A stretch of 64,000 bases of DNA from Azospirillum sp. TSA2s. GTDB taxonomy: Bacteria; Pseudomonadota; Alphaproteobacteria; Azospirillales; Azospirillaceae. Position numbers and translations under genes: made by a program. Below the pieces are notes generated by a model. The model was given only the letters and a program-made list of their open reading frames with translations. It did no database searches and was not told the DNA's origin. The stretch lies in NCBI RefSeq assembly GCF_004923315.1, contig NZ_CP039649.1:706001-770000 (forward strand). The letters are read 5' to 3'. Shown here one piece after another: positions 24,446 through 33,267 of the stretch (position 1 is its first letter; each line of letters opens with the position of its first letter).

Positions 24446-26281
24446 ATGGCCGAGACCAAGGCCCCCCCCCAGGCTTCCACCCCGGCTTCCCCCCAGGTGC
24501 CCGACGTCAAGCTTCCCGATCCGGTCGAGATGTCGCGGGCGATGACCCGCATCGCCGAACAGAGCCAGCGGCTGGTCTCCGAGTTCCTCGCGCGCCAGGC
24601 CTCCGACGGCGCCGGCCCGAAGAGCCCGGATCCGATGGGCGTCGGCCATGCCTTCCTCGAGATGACCACCCGCATGATGGCCGACCCGGCCAAGCTGATG
24701 CAGGCGCAGATGTCGCTGTGGCAGGACTACCTGACCCTGTGGCAGCGCACCACCCAGCGCTTCTTCGGGCAGGAGACGCAGCCGGTCATCGCGCCGGCCA
24801 AGGACGACCGCCGCTTCAAGGACGCCGCCTGGGACGAGAACACGCTGTTCGACTTCATCAAGCAGTCCTACCTGCTGAGCGCCCGGTGGATGCAGTCGAC
24901 CGTCAATCAGGTCGACGGGCTGGACGACCACACCGCCAAGAAGGTCGATTTCTACACCCGCCAGTTCGTCGACGCGATGGCGCCCTCCAACTTCGTCATG
25001 ACGAACCCGGAGGTGCTGCGCGCGACCATCGAGAGCGGCGGCGAGAATCTGGTCAAGGGGCTGGAGCATCTGCTGAAGGATCTGGAGCGCGGCAAGGGCG
25101 AGCTGCGCATCTCCATGACCGACTACGACGCCTTCCAACTGGGCAAGAACATCGCGGTCACGCCGGGCAAGGTCGTCTTCCAGACCAGCCTGATGCAGCT
25201 GATCCAGTACACGCCGACCACGCCGGACGTGAACAAGCGTCCGCTGATGATCGTGCCGCCCTGGATCAACAAGTTCTACATCCTCGACCTGCGCGAGAAG
25301 AACAGCTTCATCAAGTGGGCGGTCGACCAGGGCCACACCGTCTTCGTCCTGTCCTGGGTCAACCCGGACGAGACGCTGGCGGCCAAGGGCTTCGAGGACT
25401 ACATGGTCGAAGGCCCGCTGGCGGCGCTGGACGCCATCGAGAAGGCGACCGGCGAGAAGGACGTCAACGCCATCGGCTATTGCCTGGGCGGCACGCTGCT
25501 GGCCTCGACCCTGGCCTACATGGCGGCCAAGAAGGACGACCGCATCAAGTCGGCCACCTTCTTCACCACCATGCTGGACTTCACCGAGGCCGGTGAACTG
25601 TCGGTCTTCATCGACGAGGAGCAGCTGACCTTCATCGAGGGGCAGATGGCCGAGCAGGGCTATCTCGACGGCTCCAAGATGGCGACCACCTTCAACATGC
25701 TGCGCGCCAACGACCTGATCTGGTCGTTCGTCGTCAACAACTACCTGCTGGGCAAGGACCCGTTCCCGTTCGACCTGCTGTACTGGAACGGCGACAGCAC
25801 CCGCATGCCGGCGGCGATGCACAGCTTCTATCTGCGCAACATGTACCAGAAGAACATGCTGGCGCAGCCGGGGGCGGTGACGCTGAAGGGCGTGCCGATC
25901 GACCTGGGCAAGGTCAAGGTCCCGACGCTGTTCCTGTCGGCCCGCGAGGACCACATCGCGCCGTGGAAGAGCACCTACAGCGGCGCCCAGCTGTTCAGCG
26001 GCCCGGTGAAGTTCGTGCTCGGCGCCTCGGGCCACATCGCCGGCGTCGTCAACCCGCCGGCGGCCAACAAATACTGCTACTGGACCAGCGACAAGCTGGC
26101 CAAGACCTCCGACGAGTGGCTGGAGAAGGCGACCCAGACCCCCGGCTCCTGGTGGCCGGAATGGAACAAGTGGGTCGGCCAGTACGCCAACGGCAAGGTT
26201 CCCGCCCGCCAGCCCGGCGACGGCGCCCTGCCCGCCCTGGAAGACGCGCCGGGGTCCTACGTTAAGGTCAAGAACGGGTAA
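24446..26281 (+). CDS. phaC: class I poly(R)-hydroxyalkanoate synthase
   Basis: PhaC polymerises 3-hydroxyacyl-CoA to PHA granules. The 611-residue length fits class I. The N-terminal PhaC_N domain includes SLWQDYLTLWQRTTQRFFG and DRRFKDAAWDENTLFDFIKQ. The lipase-like box GYCLGGTLL holds the catalytic Cys. PLMIVPPWINKFYILDLREK, VFVLSWVNPDETLAAKGFED and GPVKFVLGASGHIAGVVNPP (with the catalytic His) are classic. I chose ATG 24446, eight bases after AAGGA. A strong terminator follows. There is no phaR or phaB alongside. Confidence 0.97.
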   Translation: MAETKAPPQASTPASPQVPDVKLPDPVEMSRAMTRIAEQSQRLVSEFLARQASDGAGPKSPDPMGVGHAFLEMTTRMMADPAKLMQAQMSLWQDYLTLWQRTTQRFFGQETQPVIAPAKDDRRFKDAAWDENTLFDFIKQSYLLSARWMQSTVNQVDGLDDHTAKKVDFYTRQFVDAMAPSNFVMTNPEVLRATIESGGENLVKGLEHLLKDLERGKGELRISMTDYDAFQLGKNIAVTPGKVVFQTSLMQLIQYTPTTPDVNKRPLMIVPPWINKFYILDLREKNSFIKWAVDQGHTVFVLSWVNPDETLAAKGFEDYMVEGPLAALDAIEKATGEKDVNAIGYCLGGTLLASTLAYMAAKKDDRIKSATFFTTMLDFTEAGELSVFIDEEQLTFIEGQMAEQGYLDGSKMATTFNMLRANDLIWSFVVNNYLLGKDPFPFDLLYWNGDSTRMPAAMHSFYLRNMYQKNMLAQPGAVTLKGVPIDLGKVKVPTLFLSAREDHIAPWKSTYSGAQLFSGPVKFVLGASGHIAGVVNPPAANKYCYWTSDKLAKTSDEWLEKATQTPGSWWPEWNKWVGQYANGKVPARQPGDGALPALEDAPGSYVKVKNG

Positions 26282-26307
26282 GGCAGAGTTCGGCCGCTTA
26301 TCTGCAC

Positions 26308-26343
26308 GGAAAACCCCCGCCCTTCCCGGCGGGGGTTTTCCTT
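26308..26343 (+). terminator. rho-independent terminator of phaC
   Basis: GGAAAACCCCCGCC and GGCGGGGGTTTTCC form a perfect 14-bp stem with a six-base loop, followed by TTTCC. It is placed 27 bp after the stop codon. Confidence 0.92.
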
Positions 26344-26451
26344 TCCGGTCCAATCCGATAGTGTTACGCACGCGCACGTTAAGGGTTTGTTTGCCCTTTT
26401 CACGCCACCTAAGGCTTGCGCACTTTCGCACGCCCCGGGGATCCGCCGTCC

Positions 26452-28497
26452 ATGCCATCCGACGCCCAAACCGCCACGATGGGAGCCGCCACGGGGGCGA
26501 TGGCGAACGCCGAAACGGTCAAGCTCGCCGAACGCTACGAGATCCAGCCGGGCGCGCCGATCCTGCTGCTGAACGCCGTCGGCGGCAACGCCTTCACCGC
26601 CAAGGCTCTGCGCGAAAAGCGGATCGAGCCCTTCGCCGTCATCTGTCACGCCTCGATCCTGCCGCGGATGGACATCTGCTCCACCGTCGGCAGCCTCGAC
26701 AACGCCACCCACATGCGGCTGCTCGACTGGGGGCTGGTGGACTGGCCGCAGGACCGCGGGCGGCGCTATTGCCTGGTGTTCGAACGGCCGGGCGGCAAGC
26801 GGCTGATGGGGTCGCTGACCGACACGCTGGACCCGATGCCGGAAGACCAGCTGACCCGGCAGATCATCCACCCGCTGGTCTCTGCGCTGAAGGAGCTGTC
26901 GAGCCGCGGCGTCGTCCATGGCGCGATCCGCCCGACCAACCTGTTCTACCGCGATCTGGCCGGCGGCGGGCTGATGCTGGGCGATTGCGTGTCGGCACAG
27001 CCCGGCTACGGCCAGCCGGTCCTGCTGGAGACGATCGAGCGCGGCATGGCCAACCCGGCCGGGCGCGGTACCGGCACCATGGCCGACGACCTCTATTCGC
27101 TGGGCGTCACCCTGCTGATCCTGGCGCTCGGCCGCAACCCGCTGTCCGGCCTGGACGACGAGGCGGTGCTGCAGGCGAAGCTGGAGCGCGGCTCCTATCC
27201 GGCGCTGGTCCAGCAGCACCGTCTGCCGCTGGCGATCAACGAGGTGGTGCGCGGCCTGCTGGTGGACGATCCGAAGCAGCGCTGGACCCTGAACGACCTC
27301 GATCTGTGGGTGGCCGGCCGCCGGCTCAGCCCGAAACAGCCGCAGATTTCCCGCCGCGCCGCCCGGCCGCTGGAATTCCAGGGATCGGAATACTGGCATT
27401 GCCGCACACTGGCCCGCGCCTTCGCCCGCCATGCCCCCGCCGCCGCCTCCGTCATCGAAAGCGGCGAGCTGGACAAGTGGCTGCGCCGGTCGATGGGCGA
27501 CGACGTGCGGGCGGAGGCGGTCAACAACGCGATCCAGACCGCCTCCAGCGGCAAGGGCGGCACCCAGGGCGACCGGCTGGTCGCCCGCGTCTGCATCGCG
27601 CTCGACCCCGCCGCCCCCATCCGCTACCGCGGCCGGGCGATGATGCCGGACGGCATCGCCACCATGCTGGCCGACGCCTTCATGCGCGGCGAATCCCCCC
27701 AGGCGGTGGCGGAGGTGATCGCCAACCAGCTGCCGATGTTCTGGGTCAACGTCCAGACCGACTTCAAGCCGGAATTCGTGCCGCTGGTGCAGAGTTTCGA
27801 CCAGCTGCGCGGCTTCCTCGACCGCTCCAGCCACGGGCTGGGGGTGGAGCGCGTGCTGTACGAGATGAACCCGACCATGCCCTGCATGAGCGGTCTGGTC
27901 GCCAAGCAGCTGCCGACCTCGCCGGCCGAACTGCTGCGGGCGCTGGACTGGATCGCCGCCGGGGGCGAGCGGCACAAGGATCCCATCGACCGCCAGATCG
28001 CCGCCTTCCTGGGCGCCCGGCACAAGCGCGGTGACGAGCTACTCTACACCCAGCTCGGCAGCGGGGTGGAGCCGATGCGGCGCGTCATCGCCATGCTGAC
28101 CATCCTGTCCGACATCCAGGCCCGCACCGGGGTCGATGGGCTGACCCATCTGGCCAGCTGGGTGGTGGCTCTGCTCGACCCCGCCTTCCGCCGCTTCCAC
28201 AACCGGCCGCAGCAGCAGGAGGTGCGCAAGATGGCGGACGCCGCCGCGCACAACGGACGGCTGACCGAACTGCTGAAAGTGGTGGACGATCCCGAATCGC
28301 TGCGCCGCGACCGGCTGGAGTTCGAGGCGGCGCAGATCGCCTACCGCGAGGCCGATGCGGAGATGGACAAGATCCGCCACACCATCGCCGACCGCAATTC
28401 CATCATCGAAACCTCGGGCCGGCAGGTCGCCGCCATCGCGTCCAGCCTGCTGTCGACCGTGCTGGTCGCCGGCATCATCCTGTTCTTCGCCTTCTGA
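26452..28497 (+). CDS. tail-anchored Ser/Thr pseudokinase-like protein (681 aa)
   Basis: The first 290 or so residues have the fold pattern of a eukaryotic-type Ser/Thr kinase, but key residues are gone. The HRDLKPxN catalytic loop reads HGAIRPTN (156-163), so the catalytic Asp is lost. DFG reads LGDC (176-179). The helix-F pattern DDLYSLGVTLLILALGRNPL is kept. A helical middle region (residues about 300-640) has no recognised domain. A hydrophobic C-terminal helix (VAAIASSLLSTVLVAGIILF) suggests a tail anchor with the kinase-like domain in the cytoplasm. The membrane-protein gene follows by 21 bp. The start at 26452 is preferred over 26416, but neither has a strong ribosome binding site. Confidence 0.82.
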   Translation: MPSDAQTATMGAATGAMANAETVKLAERYEIQPGAPILLLNAVGGNAFTAKALREKRIEPFAVICHASILPRMDICSTVGSLDNATHMRLLDWGLVDWPQDRGRRYCLVFERPGGKRLMGSLTDTLDPMPEDQLTRQIIHPLVSALKELSSRGVVHGAIRPTNLFYRDLAGGGLMLGDCVSAQPGYGQPVLLETIERGMANPAGRGTGTMADDLYSLGVTLLILALGRNPLSGLDDEAVLQAKLERGSYPALVQQHRLPLAINEVVRGLLVDDPKQRWTLNDLDLWVAGRRLSPKQPQISRRAARPLEFQGSEYWHCRTLARAFARHAPAAASVIESGELDKWLRRSMGDDVRAEAVNNAIQTASSGKGGTQGDRLVARVCIALDPAAPIRYRGRAMMPDGIATMLADAFMRGESPQAVAEVIANQLPMFWVNVQTDFKPEFVPLVQSFDQLRGFLDRSSHGLGVERVLYEMNPTMPCMSGLVAKQLPTSPAELLRALDWIAAGGERHKDPIDRQIAAFLGARHKRGDELLYTQLGSGVEPMRRVIAMLTILSDIQARTGVDGLTHLASWVVALLDPAFRRFHNRPQQQEVRKMADAAAHNGRLTELLKVVDDPESLRRDRLEFEAAQIAYREADAEMDKIRHTIADRNSIIETSGRQVAAIASSLLSTVLVAGIILFFAF

Positions 28498-28518
28498 CCG
28501 GAAAACGGGGGGATCGCC

Positions 28519-29010
28519 ATGGCGCGCAAGAAGAAGAAAAAGGGCGGCGGCCTCACGCTGATCCTGCTGATCATCCCGGCGGCGCTGATCGTGCTGCCGA
28601 CCACCATCCTGTTCGGCATCGGCATGATCCCGACCATCGTCGCCTATGTCGTCGACCGCGATCCCGACAAATCGGCGCCGATCACCGTCGGCGGGCTGAA
28701 TTTCTGCGGCTGCATGCCCTTCGCCATCGATCTGTGGAAGCACCAGCACACCATCGGCGCCGCCGCGAAGGTGTTCGCCGACCCGCTGGCCTGGCTGGTG
28801 ATGTACAGCGCCGCCGCCGTCGGCTGGGGCCTCTATTACGGCATCCCGCCGCTGGTCGCCGGGATGGAGGTCACCCGCGCCGAAAAGCGGGTGGAGGTGC
28901 TGAAGCAGAAGAAGGTGGCGCTGGTCCAGGAATGGGGGCCGGACGTCGCCGGCGATTATTTCGACGAGTCCGGCGGCATGGAGCCCGACGCCGAGATGGA
29001 AGGCGCCTGA
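28519..29010 (+). CDS. small inner-membrane protein paired with the pseudokinase (163 aa)
   Basis: A very basic N-terminus (MARKKKKKGGG) leads into two hydrophobic helices (LTLILLIIPAALIVLPTTIL and GIGMIPTIVAYVV). A third helix lies near residues 95-115 (LAWLVMYSAAAVGWGLYYGI) and the soluble tail is acidic (DYFDESGGMEPDAEME). It follows the pseudokinase by 21 bp and is probably co-transcribed with it, so the two likely act together at the membrane. No known family is recognised. It ends 3 bp before the convergent flavoprotein gene. Confidence 0.75.
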   Translation: MARKKKKKGGGLTLILLIIPAALIVLPTTILFGIGMIPTIVAYVVDRDPDKSAPITVGGLNFCGCMPFAIDLWKHQHTIGAAAKVFADPLAWLVMYSAAAVGWGLYYGIPPLVAGMEVTRAEKRVEVLKQKKVALVQEWGPDVAGDYFDESGGMEPDAEMEGA

Positions 29011-29013
29011 GCC

Positions 29014-30114
29014 TCAATCGGCGAAAGCGGCAGCGGAATAATCGGTGTAGCCGGCCGCCCCGCCACCAAAAAGGCTGTCGGCGCGGAATTCCGCCAGCGG
29101 CAGGCCGTGGCGCAGGCGCTCCGGCAGGTCCGGGTTGGCGACGAAGGGCCGGCCGAAGGCGACCAGATCGACCAGCCCGGCATCCAGCAATGCCTCCGCC
29201 CGCTCCACCGTATAGCGTCCGGCGACGATGATGGTGCCGCGGAACCGCTCGCGCCAAGCCTCGCGCCACTCCATCGGCAGAGGCGTGCCGTTGTCCCAGT
29301 CATCCTCGGCGAAATGCAGCCGCGCGACGCCCAGCGCCTCCAGCCGCTCGACCACACGGGTGAACAGGCAGTAGGGATCTCTGTCGCTCATCCCCTTCAG
29401 CGTGATCAGCGGCGACAGGCGCACGCCGGTGCGCTCCGCCCCGATGGCGGCGGTCACCGCCTCCACCACCTCGGTCAGGAAGCGCAGGCGGTTGTCCAGC
29501 GACCCGCCATAGCGGTCGGTCCGCCGGTTGCTGCCGTCGCGCAGGAACTGTTCGATCAGATAGCCGTTGGCGGCATGCAACTCGACCCCGTCGAATCCGG
29601 CGGCAACCGCATTCGCGGCGGCGGCGGCGAACCGGCCGACGGTGGCGGCGATCTCCGCCCCGTCCATCTCCCGCGGCTCGACGCAGGGCACCATGCCGCC
29701 GGTCCCGTCCGGCCCCACCGCCCAGATCGCGGTGTCCGCCGGCAGGATGGCCGAGGGAGCCGGCGGCTTGGCCCCGCCATGGAACATCGGATGCGACACC
29801 CGCCCGGTATGCCACAGCTGCGCGACGATGCGCCCGCCGCGCCGGTGCACGGCGTCGGTCACCGCTGTCCAGGCGGCGATCTGCGCCGGCGTGTAGAGCC
29901 CCGGCGTCCGCGAGTAGCCCTTGGCGCCGGGGCCGATCTGGGTCGCCTCCGTCACGATCAGCCCGGCGCCGGCGCGCTGCGCATAATAGGCCGGGGCGAG
30001 ATCAGACGGCACCTCGTCCTCGCCGGCGCGGGCACGGGTCATCGGCGCCATGACGATGCGATTGGGCAGTTCCAGCCCACCCAGCCGGTAGGGGGAAAAC
30101 AGGGATCCGCTCAC
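29014..30114 (-). CDS. NADH:flavin oxidoreductase, Old Yellow Enzyme family
   Basis: An FMN-dependent ene-reductase of 366 residues. Typical parts are LFSPYRLGGLELPNRIVMAP near the start, the substrate-binding pair in VELHAANGYLIEQFLRDGSN, RTDRYGGSLDNRLRFLTEVV, and FGRPFVANPDLPERL at the end (phosphate binding). Translation starts at GTG (30112-30114), which overlaps the stop of the SDR gene in a GTGA; this points to translational coupling. The pair probably reduces unsaturated carbonyl compounds under control of the divergent LysR regulator. Confidence 0.93.
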   Translation of the reverse strand: MSGSLFSPYRLGGLELPNRIVMAPMTRARAGEDEVPSDLAPAYYAQRAGAGLIVTEATQIGPGAKGYSRTPGLYTPAQIAAWTAVTDAVHRRGGRIVAQLWHTGRVSHPMFHGGAKPPAPSAILPADTAIWAVGPDGTGGMVPCVEPREMDGAEIAATVGRFAAAAANAVAAGFDGVELHAANGYLIEQFLRDGSNRRTDRYGGSLDNRLRFLTEVVEAVTAAIGAERTGVRLSPLITLKGMSDRDPYCLFTRVVERLEALGVARLHFAEDDWDNGTPLPMEWREAWRERFRGTIIVAGRYTVERAEALLDAGLVDLVAFGRPFVANPDLPERLRHGLPLAEFRADSLFGGGAAGYTDYSAAAFAD

Positions 30115-30848
30115 AGCAAGCCTCCGCCATCGACGTCGATCACCGATCCGGTGACGAAAGCCGTGGTCATCGCGAACAGGAAGGCCGCAGCCACCTCCTC
30201 CGCGCGGCCGACACGGCCGACCGGCAGCCCGCCCCCGACTTTCGCAAAGAAGGCGTCGCGCCCGTCCGCCGGGATGGCCCTCCAGTTCTCCGTCGCCGTC
30301 ACGCCCGGCGACACCACATTGACCCGCAGCGGCGCCAGCTCCTTCGCCAGCGACTTGCCCAACGCCTCGACGGCGGCGTTCATCACCGTCTTGGCCAGAG
30401 ACCCGACGCTCGCCTTGCGCGACAGCAGGCCGGAGGTCAGCGTCACCGACCCGTCCGGCGCCAGATGCGGCAGCGCCGCCTGGACCGCGTCGGCCGCACC
30501 CCACAGCTTCACCTCGAAAGCCCGCCGGGCGGCGGCGAGGTCGAGCTGCGCGAAGGCGGGGGACCCGATCTGCGGCCCGGCGGTCACCACCAGATGGTCG
30601 AGGCTGCCGACGCTGCGGAACAGGGCGTCCAGGCTGCCGCGGTCGCCCAGATCGGCGGCCAGCCCCTCGACCCCCAAGGCCTCGGCGGCGATCCGGGTCC
30701 TCACCGCGTCATGGCCGGCGATGACCACCCGCGCCCCCTGCCCGCGCGCCGCGGCGGCCACCGCCCGGCCGATGCCGGACCCGCCGCCGATGACGACCAC
30801 GCTGCGATCCGCCAGCGATGCGGCACCGGCCGCTGTTTCGATTGTCAT
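30111..30848 (-). CDS. SDR-family oxidoreductase lacking the catalytic Tyr
   Basis: A 245-residue Rossmann-fold protein with the cofactor motif GGGSGIG (residues about 20-26) and a Ser in the usual position (TLTSGLLSRK). The YxxxK motif reads GSLAK, so Lys remains and Tyr is replaced by Gly. NVVSPGVTATENW and a C-terminal VIDVDGGGLL follow the family. AGGAG precedes the ATG at 30846-30848. It forms an operon with the OYE gene by a 4-bp overlap. Without the Tyr, the activity may differ from classical dehydrogenases. Confidence 0.88.
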   Translation of the reverse strand: MTIETAAGAASLADRSVVVIGGGSGIGRAVAAAARGQGARVVIAGHDAVRTRIAAEALGVEGLAADLGDRGSLDALFRSVGSLDHLVVTAGPQIGSPAFAQLDLAAARRAFEVKLWGAADAVQAALPHLAPDGSVTLTSGLLSRKASVGSLAKTVMNAAVEALGKSLAKELAPLRVNVVSPGVTATENWRAIPADGRDAFFAKVGGGLPVGRVGRAEEVAAAFLFAMTTAFVTGSVIDVDGGGLL

Positions 30849-30950
30849 GGGAAAATCTCCTGAGGCCGGGCGGCGGCGCCGTCCCTCTGGCCTCGGACCC
30901 CATTGTGTCCCTCGGCGCCTTGGCAGATAATCCCGGGAGTTTTTGACGTA

Positions 30951-30971
30951 TTGCCAAACGAGATTTGACAA
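30951..30971. promoter_or_regulatory. dyad operator for the LysR regulator
   Basis: TTGCCAAA and TTTGACAA are inverted around CGAGA with one mismatch. The site ends at the first base of the LysR start codon, in the divergent promoter region between the regulator and the SDR/OYE operon. It contains the ATTG...CAAT type of dyad common for LysR proteins. Confidence 0.6.
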
Positions 30972-31939
30972 TGATCGCGCTCGACAACCTTCGCCTGCTG
31001 CTTGCCGTCGCGGAGCACGGCAACCTGTCGGCGGCGGCGCGGCAACTCGGCCTGCTGCCGGCGACGGCGAGCGCCGCGTTGAAACGGATCGAGCAGGCGC
31101 TGGGCGCCCGCCTGTTCGAGCGCTCGACGCGCAGCGTCCGCCCGACCGATGCCGGCGCCGCCTATCTCGCCAGTTGCCGGCAGGCTCTGGAACAGCTGGA
31201 TGCGGCGGCCGAACGGCTGGCCGGCGACCGCAGCCGCTTCGCCGGGCCGGTGCGGCTGGCGGCGCCGTCGGACTTCGGCCGGACGGTCCTGCGCCCGTGG
31301 CTCGACGAGTTCCACGACCGGCATCCGGCCATCCGCATCACCCTGCTGCTGGGCGATCATCTGGCCGACCTGCTGCGCGACGATCTCGACTGCGCGCTGC
31401 GCTATGGCGCCCTGCCGGACTCCGCCTTCGTCCGGCGGCAAATGGCACCGTCACGCCGGGTGCCGGTGGCCTCGCCCGCCTATCTCGAAGCACATGGCAC
31501 CCCCACCATGCCGGAGGATCTGCGCGGCCATCGCTGCCTTGTCCTGCTGCGCGGCCGGGAGCCGCTGAACCGCTGGCGCTTCGCCGGGCCGGCGGGCGAG
31601 CGCAGCATCGTCGTGGAGGCCGACCGCGCCACCGACGACGGCGCGGTGCTGCGCGACTGGGCGCTGGCCGGCTGCGGCATCGCCCACAAATCCTGGCTTG
31701 ATGTCGCCGCCGACGTCACCGCCGGACGCCTGCGTCCGCTGCTGACGGACTGGAGCGACGAGGATTCGCCGCTCCAGCTGCTGTTCGCCTCCGGCCGCCG
31801 CCGCCCCTTGCGGGTCGACGCGCTGGCCGATCATCTCGCCGGCCGGATCGCCGCCTATGCCGCCGCCCATCCTTTCCCGGCCCTTCAGCAAGGATCGGCC
31901 GTCGGTGATCTTGCAACCGACACCATCGCCGGTGCATGA
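30971..31939 (+). CDS. LysR-family transcriptional regulator
   Basis: An N-terminal winged helix-turn-helix (LRLLLAVAEHGNLSAAARQL, ALKRIEQALGARLFERSTRS) is followed by a substrate-binding domain (FAGPVRLAAPSDFGRTVLRP, CALRYGALPDSAFVRRQMAP). The 322-residue length fits. I chose ATG 30971. It is divergent from the SDR/OYE operon with the dyad at 30951-30971, so it probably controls that operon and itself. The effector is unknown; the substrates of the oxidoreductases are candidates. Confidence 0.93.
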   Translation: MIALDNLRLLLAVAEHGNLSAAARQLGLLPATASAALKRIEQALGARLFERSTRSVRPTDAGAAYLASCRQALEQLDAAAERLAGDRSRFAGPVRLAAPSDFGRTVLRPWLDEFHDRHPAIRITLLLGDHLADLLRDDLDCALRYGALPDSAFVRRQMAPSRRVPVASPAYLEAHGTPTMPEDLRGHRCLVLLRGREPLNRWRFAGPAGERSIVVEADRATDDGAVLRDWALAGCGIAHKSWLDVAADVTAGRLRPLLTDWSDEDSPLQLLFASGRRRPLRVDALADHLAGRIAAYAAAHPFPALQQGSAVGDLATDTIAGA

Positions 31940-31977
31940 TCGGCGGCGAAGGTCGCAAGGTCGGCCATGAGGGTCGG

Positions 31978-32166
31978 ATGTTCAGCGTCAGCCAGGATGA
32001 AGCCGCCGCAATCCAGAAGGCGTTTCACGAAAGCGGCGAGTGGGCGGCGGTCGCCGAGTTGCGGCGGCATTTTCACATTCAGGACAATGTGAACGCCCTG
32101 AACGCCGTGCGGTCCATCGTGCGATGGGCCCAGCCGCCGCAACCGACGCCGGCATCTCCCGCCTGA
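31978..32166 (+). CDS. small hypothetical protein (62 aa)
   Basis: Starting at ATG 31978, with GAGGG about four bases upstream, the frame encodes MFSVSQDEAAAIQKAFHESG and continues with EWAAVAELRRHFHIQDN and NALNAVRSIVRW. It looks like a compact helical protein of the kind often seen in Rhodospirillales. An ATG at 31936 overlaps the LysR stop and would add 14 residues of poor quality. No family is recognised. Confidence 0.55.
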   Translation: MFSVSQDEAAAIQKAFHESGEWAAVAELRRHFHIQDNVNALNAVRSIVRWAQPPQPTPASPA

Positions 32167-32186
32167 CCCTACTCGCTTGAAGGGCC

Positions 32187-33104
32187 TCAGCCGATCAGGC
32201 CGGCAACCGCCCGCGCCACCTCGGCATGGATGGAGTCCTGCTGCTTGAAGCCCTCCGCCGTCTGGGTCAGGTAGCAGGCGACCAGCAGCGGCGCACGGCC
32301 CTCCGGCCAGACGATGGCGATGTCGTTGGCGGTGCCGTTGGTGCCGGTCCCCGTCTTGTCCCCAACCCGCCAGCCGGCCGGCAGCCCGGCGCGCAGGCGC
32401 TTGTCGCCTGTCTTGTTGGCGACCATCCAGTCGATCAGTTGCCGGCGGGAGTCCGGCCGCAGCACGTCGCCGACCAGGATGCGTTCCATGCTGCGCACCA
32501 TGGCGGCCGGCGTGGTGGTGTCGCGCGGATCGCCGGGAATGGCGGTGTTCAGCGTCGGTTCGTTGCGGTCCAGCCGGGTGGTCTTGTCGCCGATGCCCCG
32601 CATGAAGGTGGTCAGGCCGGCCGGATTGCCGATCCCCGGCAGCAGCAGGTTGGCTGCGACATTGTCGCTGAGCGTCATCGCCGCCTCGCACAGTTCGGCC
32701 ACCGTCGGCGGCGTGCCGTTCAGCCGGGTTTCCGAGAAGGGGGCATAGGGCACCAGATCGGCCTTGGTCACCGGGATCCGCCGGTCCAGCCGGTCCTTGC
32801 CCTGGTCCACAGTCTTCAGCACGGCGGCAGCCAATAGAAATTTGAAGGTGCTGCACATCGGGAACCGCTCGTCCCCACGCCAGCCATGCAGCTTGCCGTT
32901 TGCGGTATCGAGCACCGCGACGCCAAGCCGGCCGCCGCTGCGCGCCTCCAGCTCCGTCATCTTCCCGGCCAGTGCATCGCCGCCGGATGCCCTGCCGGCC
33001 TTGGATTTATTGCTTTCCGCAGCCTGCGCCCCAGCCACCGCCCCGGCCGCCGACAGCACCAGGACCCCGCCCGTCGCCGCCAGGAATCCCCGTCTTCCGA
33101 TCAT
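32187..33104 (-). CDS. class A beta-lactamase with Tat signal
   Basis: A serine beta-lactamase that hydrolyses beta-lactam antibiotics in the periplasm. All class A motifs are present: S-T-F-K in FPMCSTFKFLL, SDN in AMTLSDNVAAN, the general-base Glu in LDRNEPTLN, and KTG in VGDKTGTGTNGTAND. The N-terminus MIGRRGFLAATGGVLVLSAA is a twin-arginine signal. A Cys precedes the catalytic Ser (CST), as in several carbapenem-active class A enzymes, but no partner Cys follows KTG, so their disulfide is absent. The start at 33102-33104 has GGAG directly upstream. No AmpR-type regulator is adjacent. Confidence 0.95.
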   Translation of the reverse strand: MIGRRGFLAATGGVLVLSAAGAVAGAQAAESNKSKAGRASGGDALAGKMTELEARSGGRLGVAVLDTANGKLHGWRGDERFPMCSTFKFLLAAAVLKTVDQGKDRLDRRIPVTKADLVPYAPFSETRLNGTPPTVAELCEAAMTLSDNVAANLLLPGIGNPAGLTTFMRGIGDKTTRLDRNEPTLNTAIPGDPRDTTTPAAMVRSMERILVGDVLRPDSRRQLIDWMVANKTGDKRLRAGLPAGWRVGDKTGTGTNGTANDIAIVWPEGRAPLLVACYLTQTAEGFKQQDSIHAEVARAVAGLIG

Positions 33105-33267
33105 CTCCAACCCCGTTTTCCGCTGTTTCGATGGCCGGACGATAAAAAGCCGGGGGTGCGCGAACAAACGAGCTTTCCTCGCGGAAGCTCCAAATTAAAC
33201 TTATGCCTTGCTTTGGCGGCGCCATGGCAGGCTATGGGCCGCTGCGGATGTGGGAGGGAGCAGGCCG

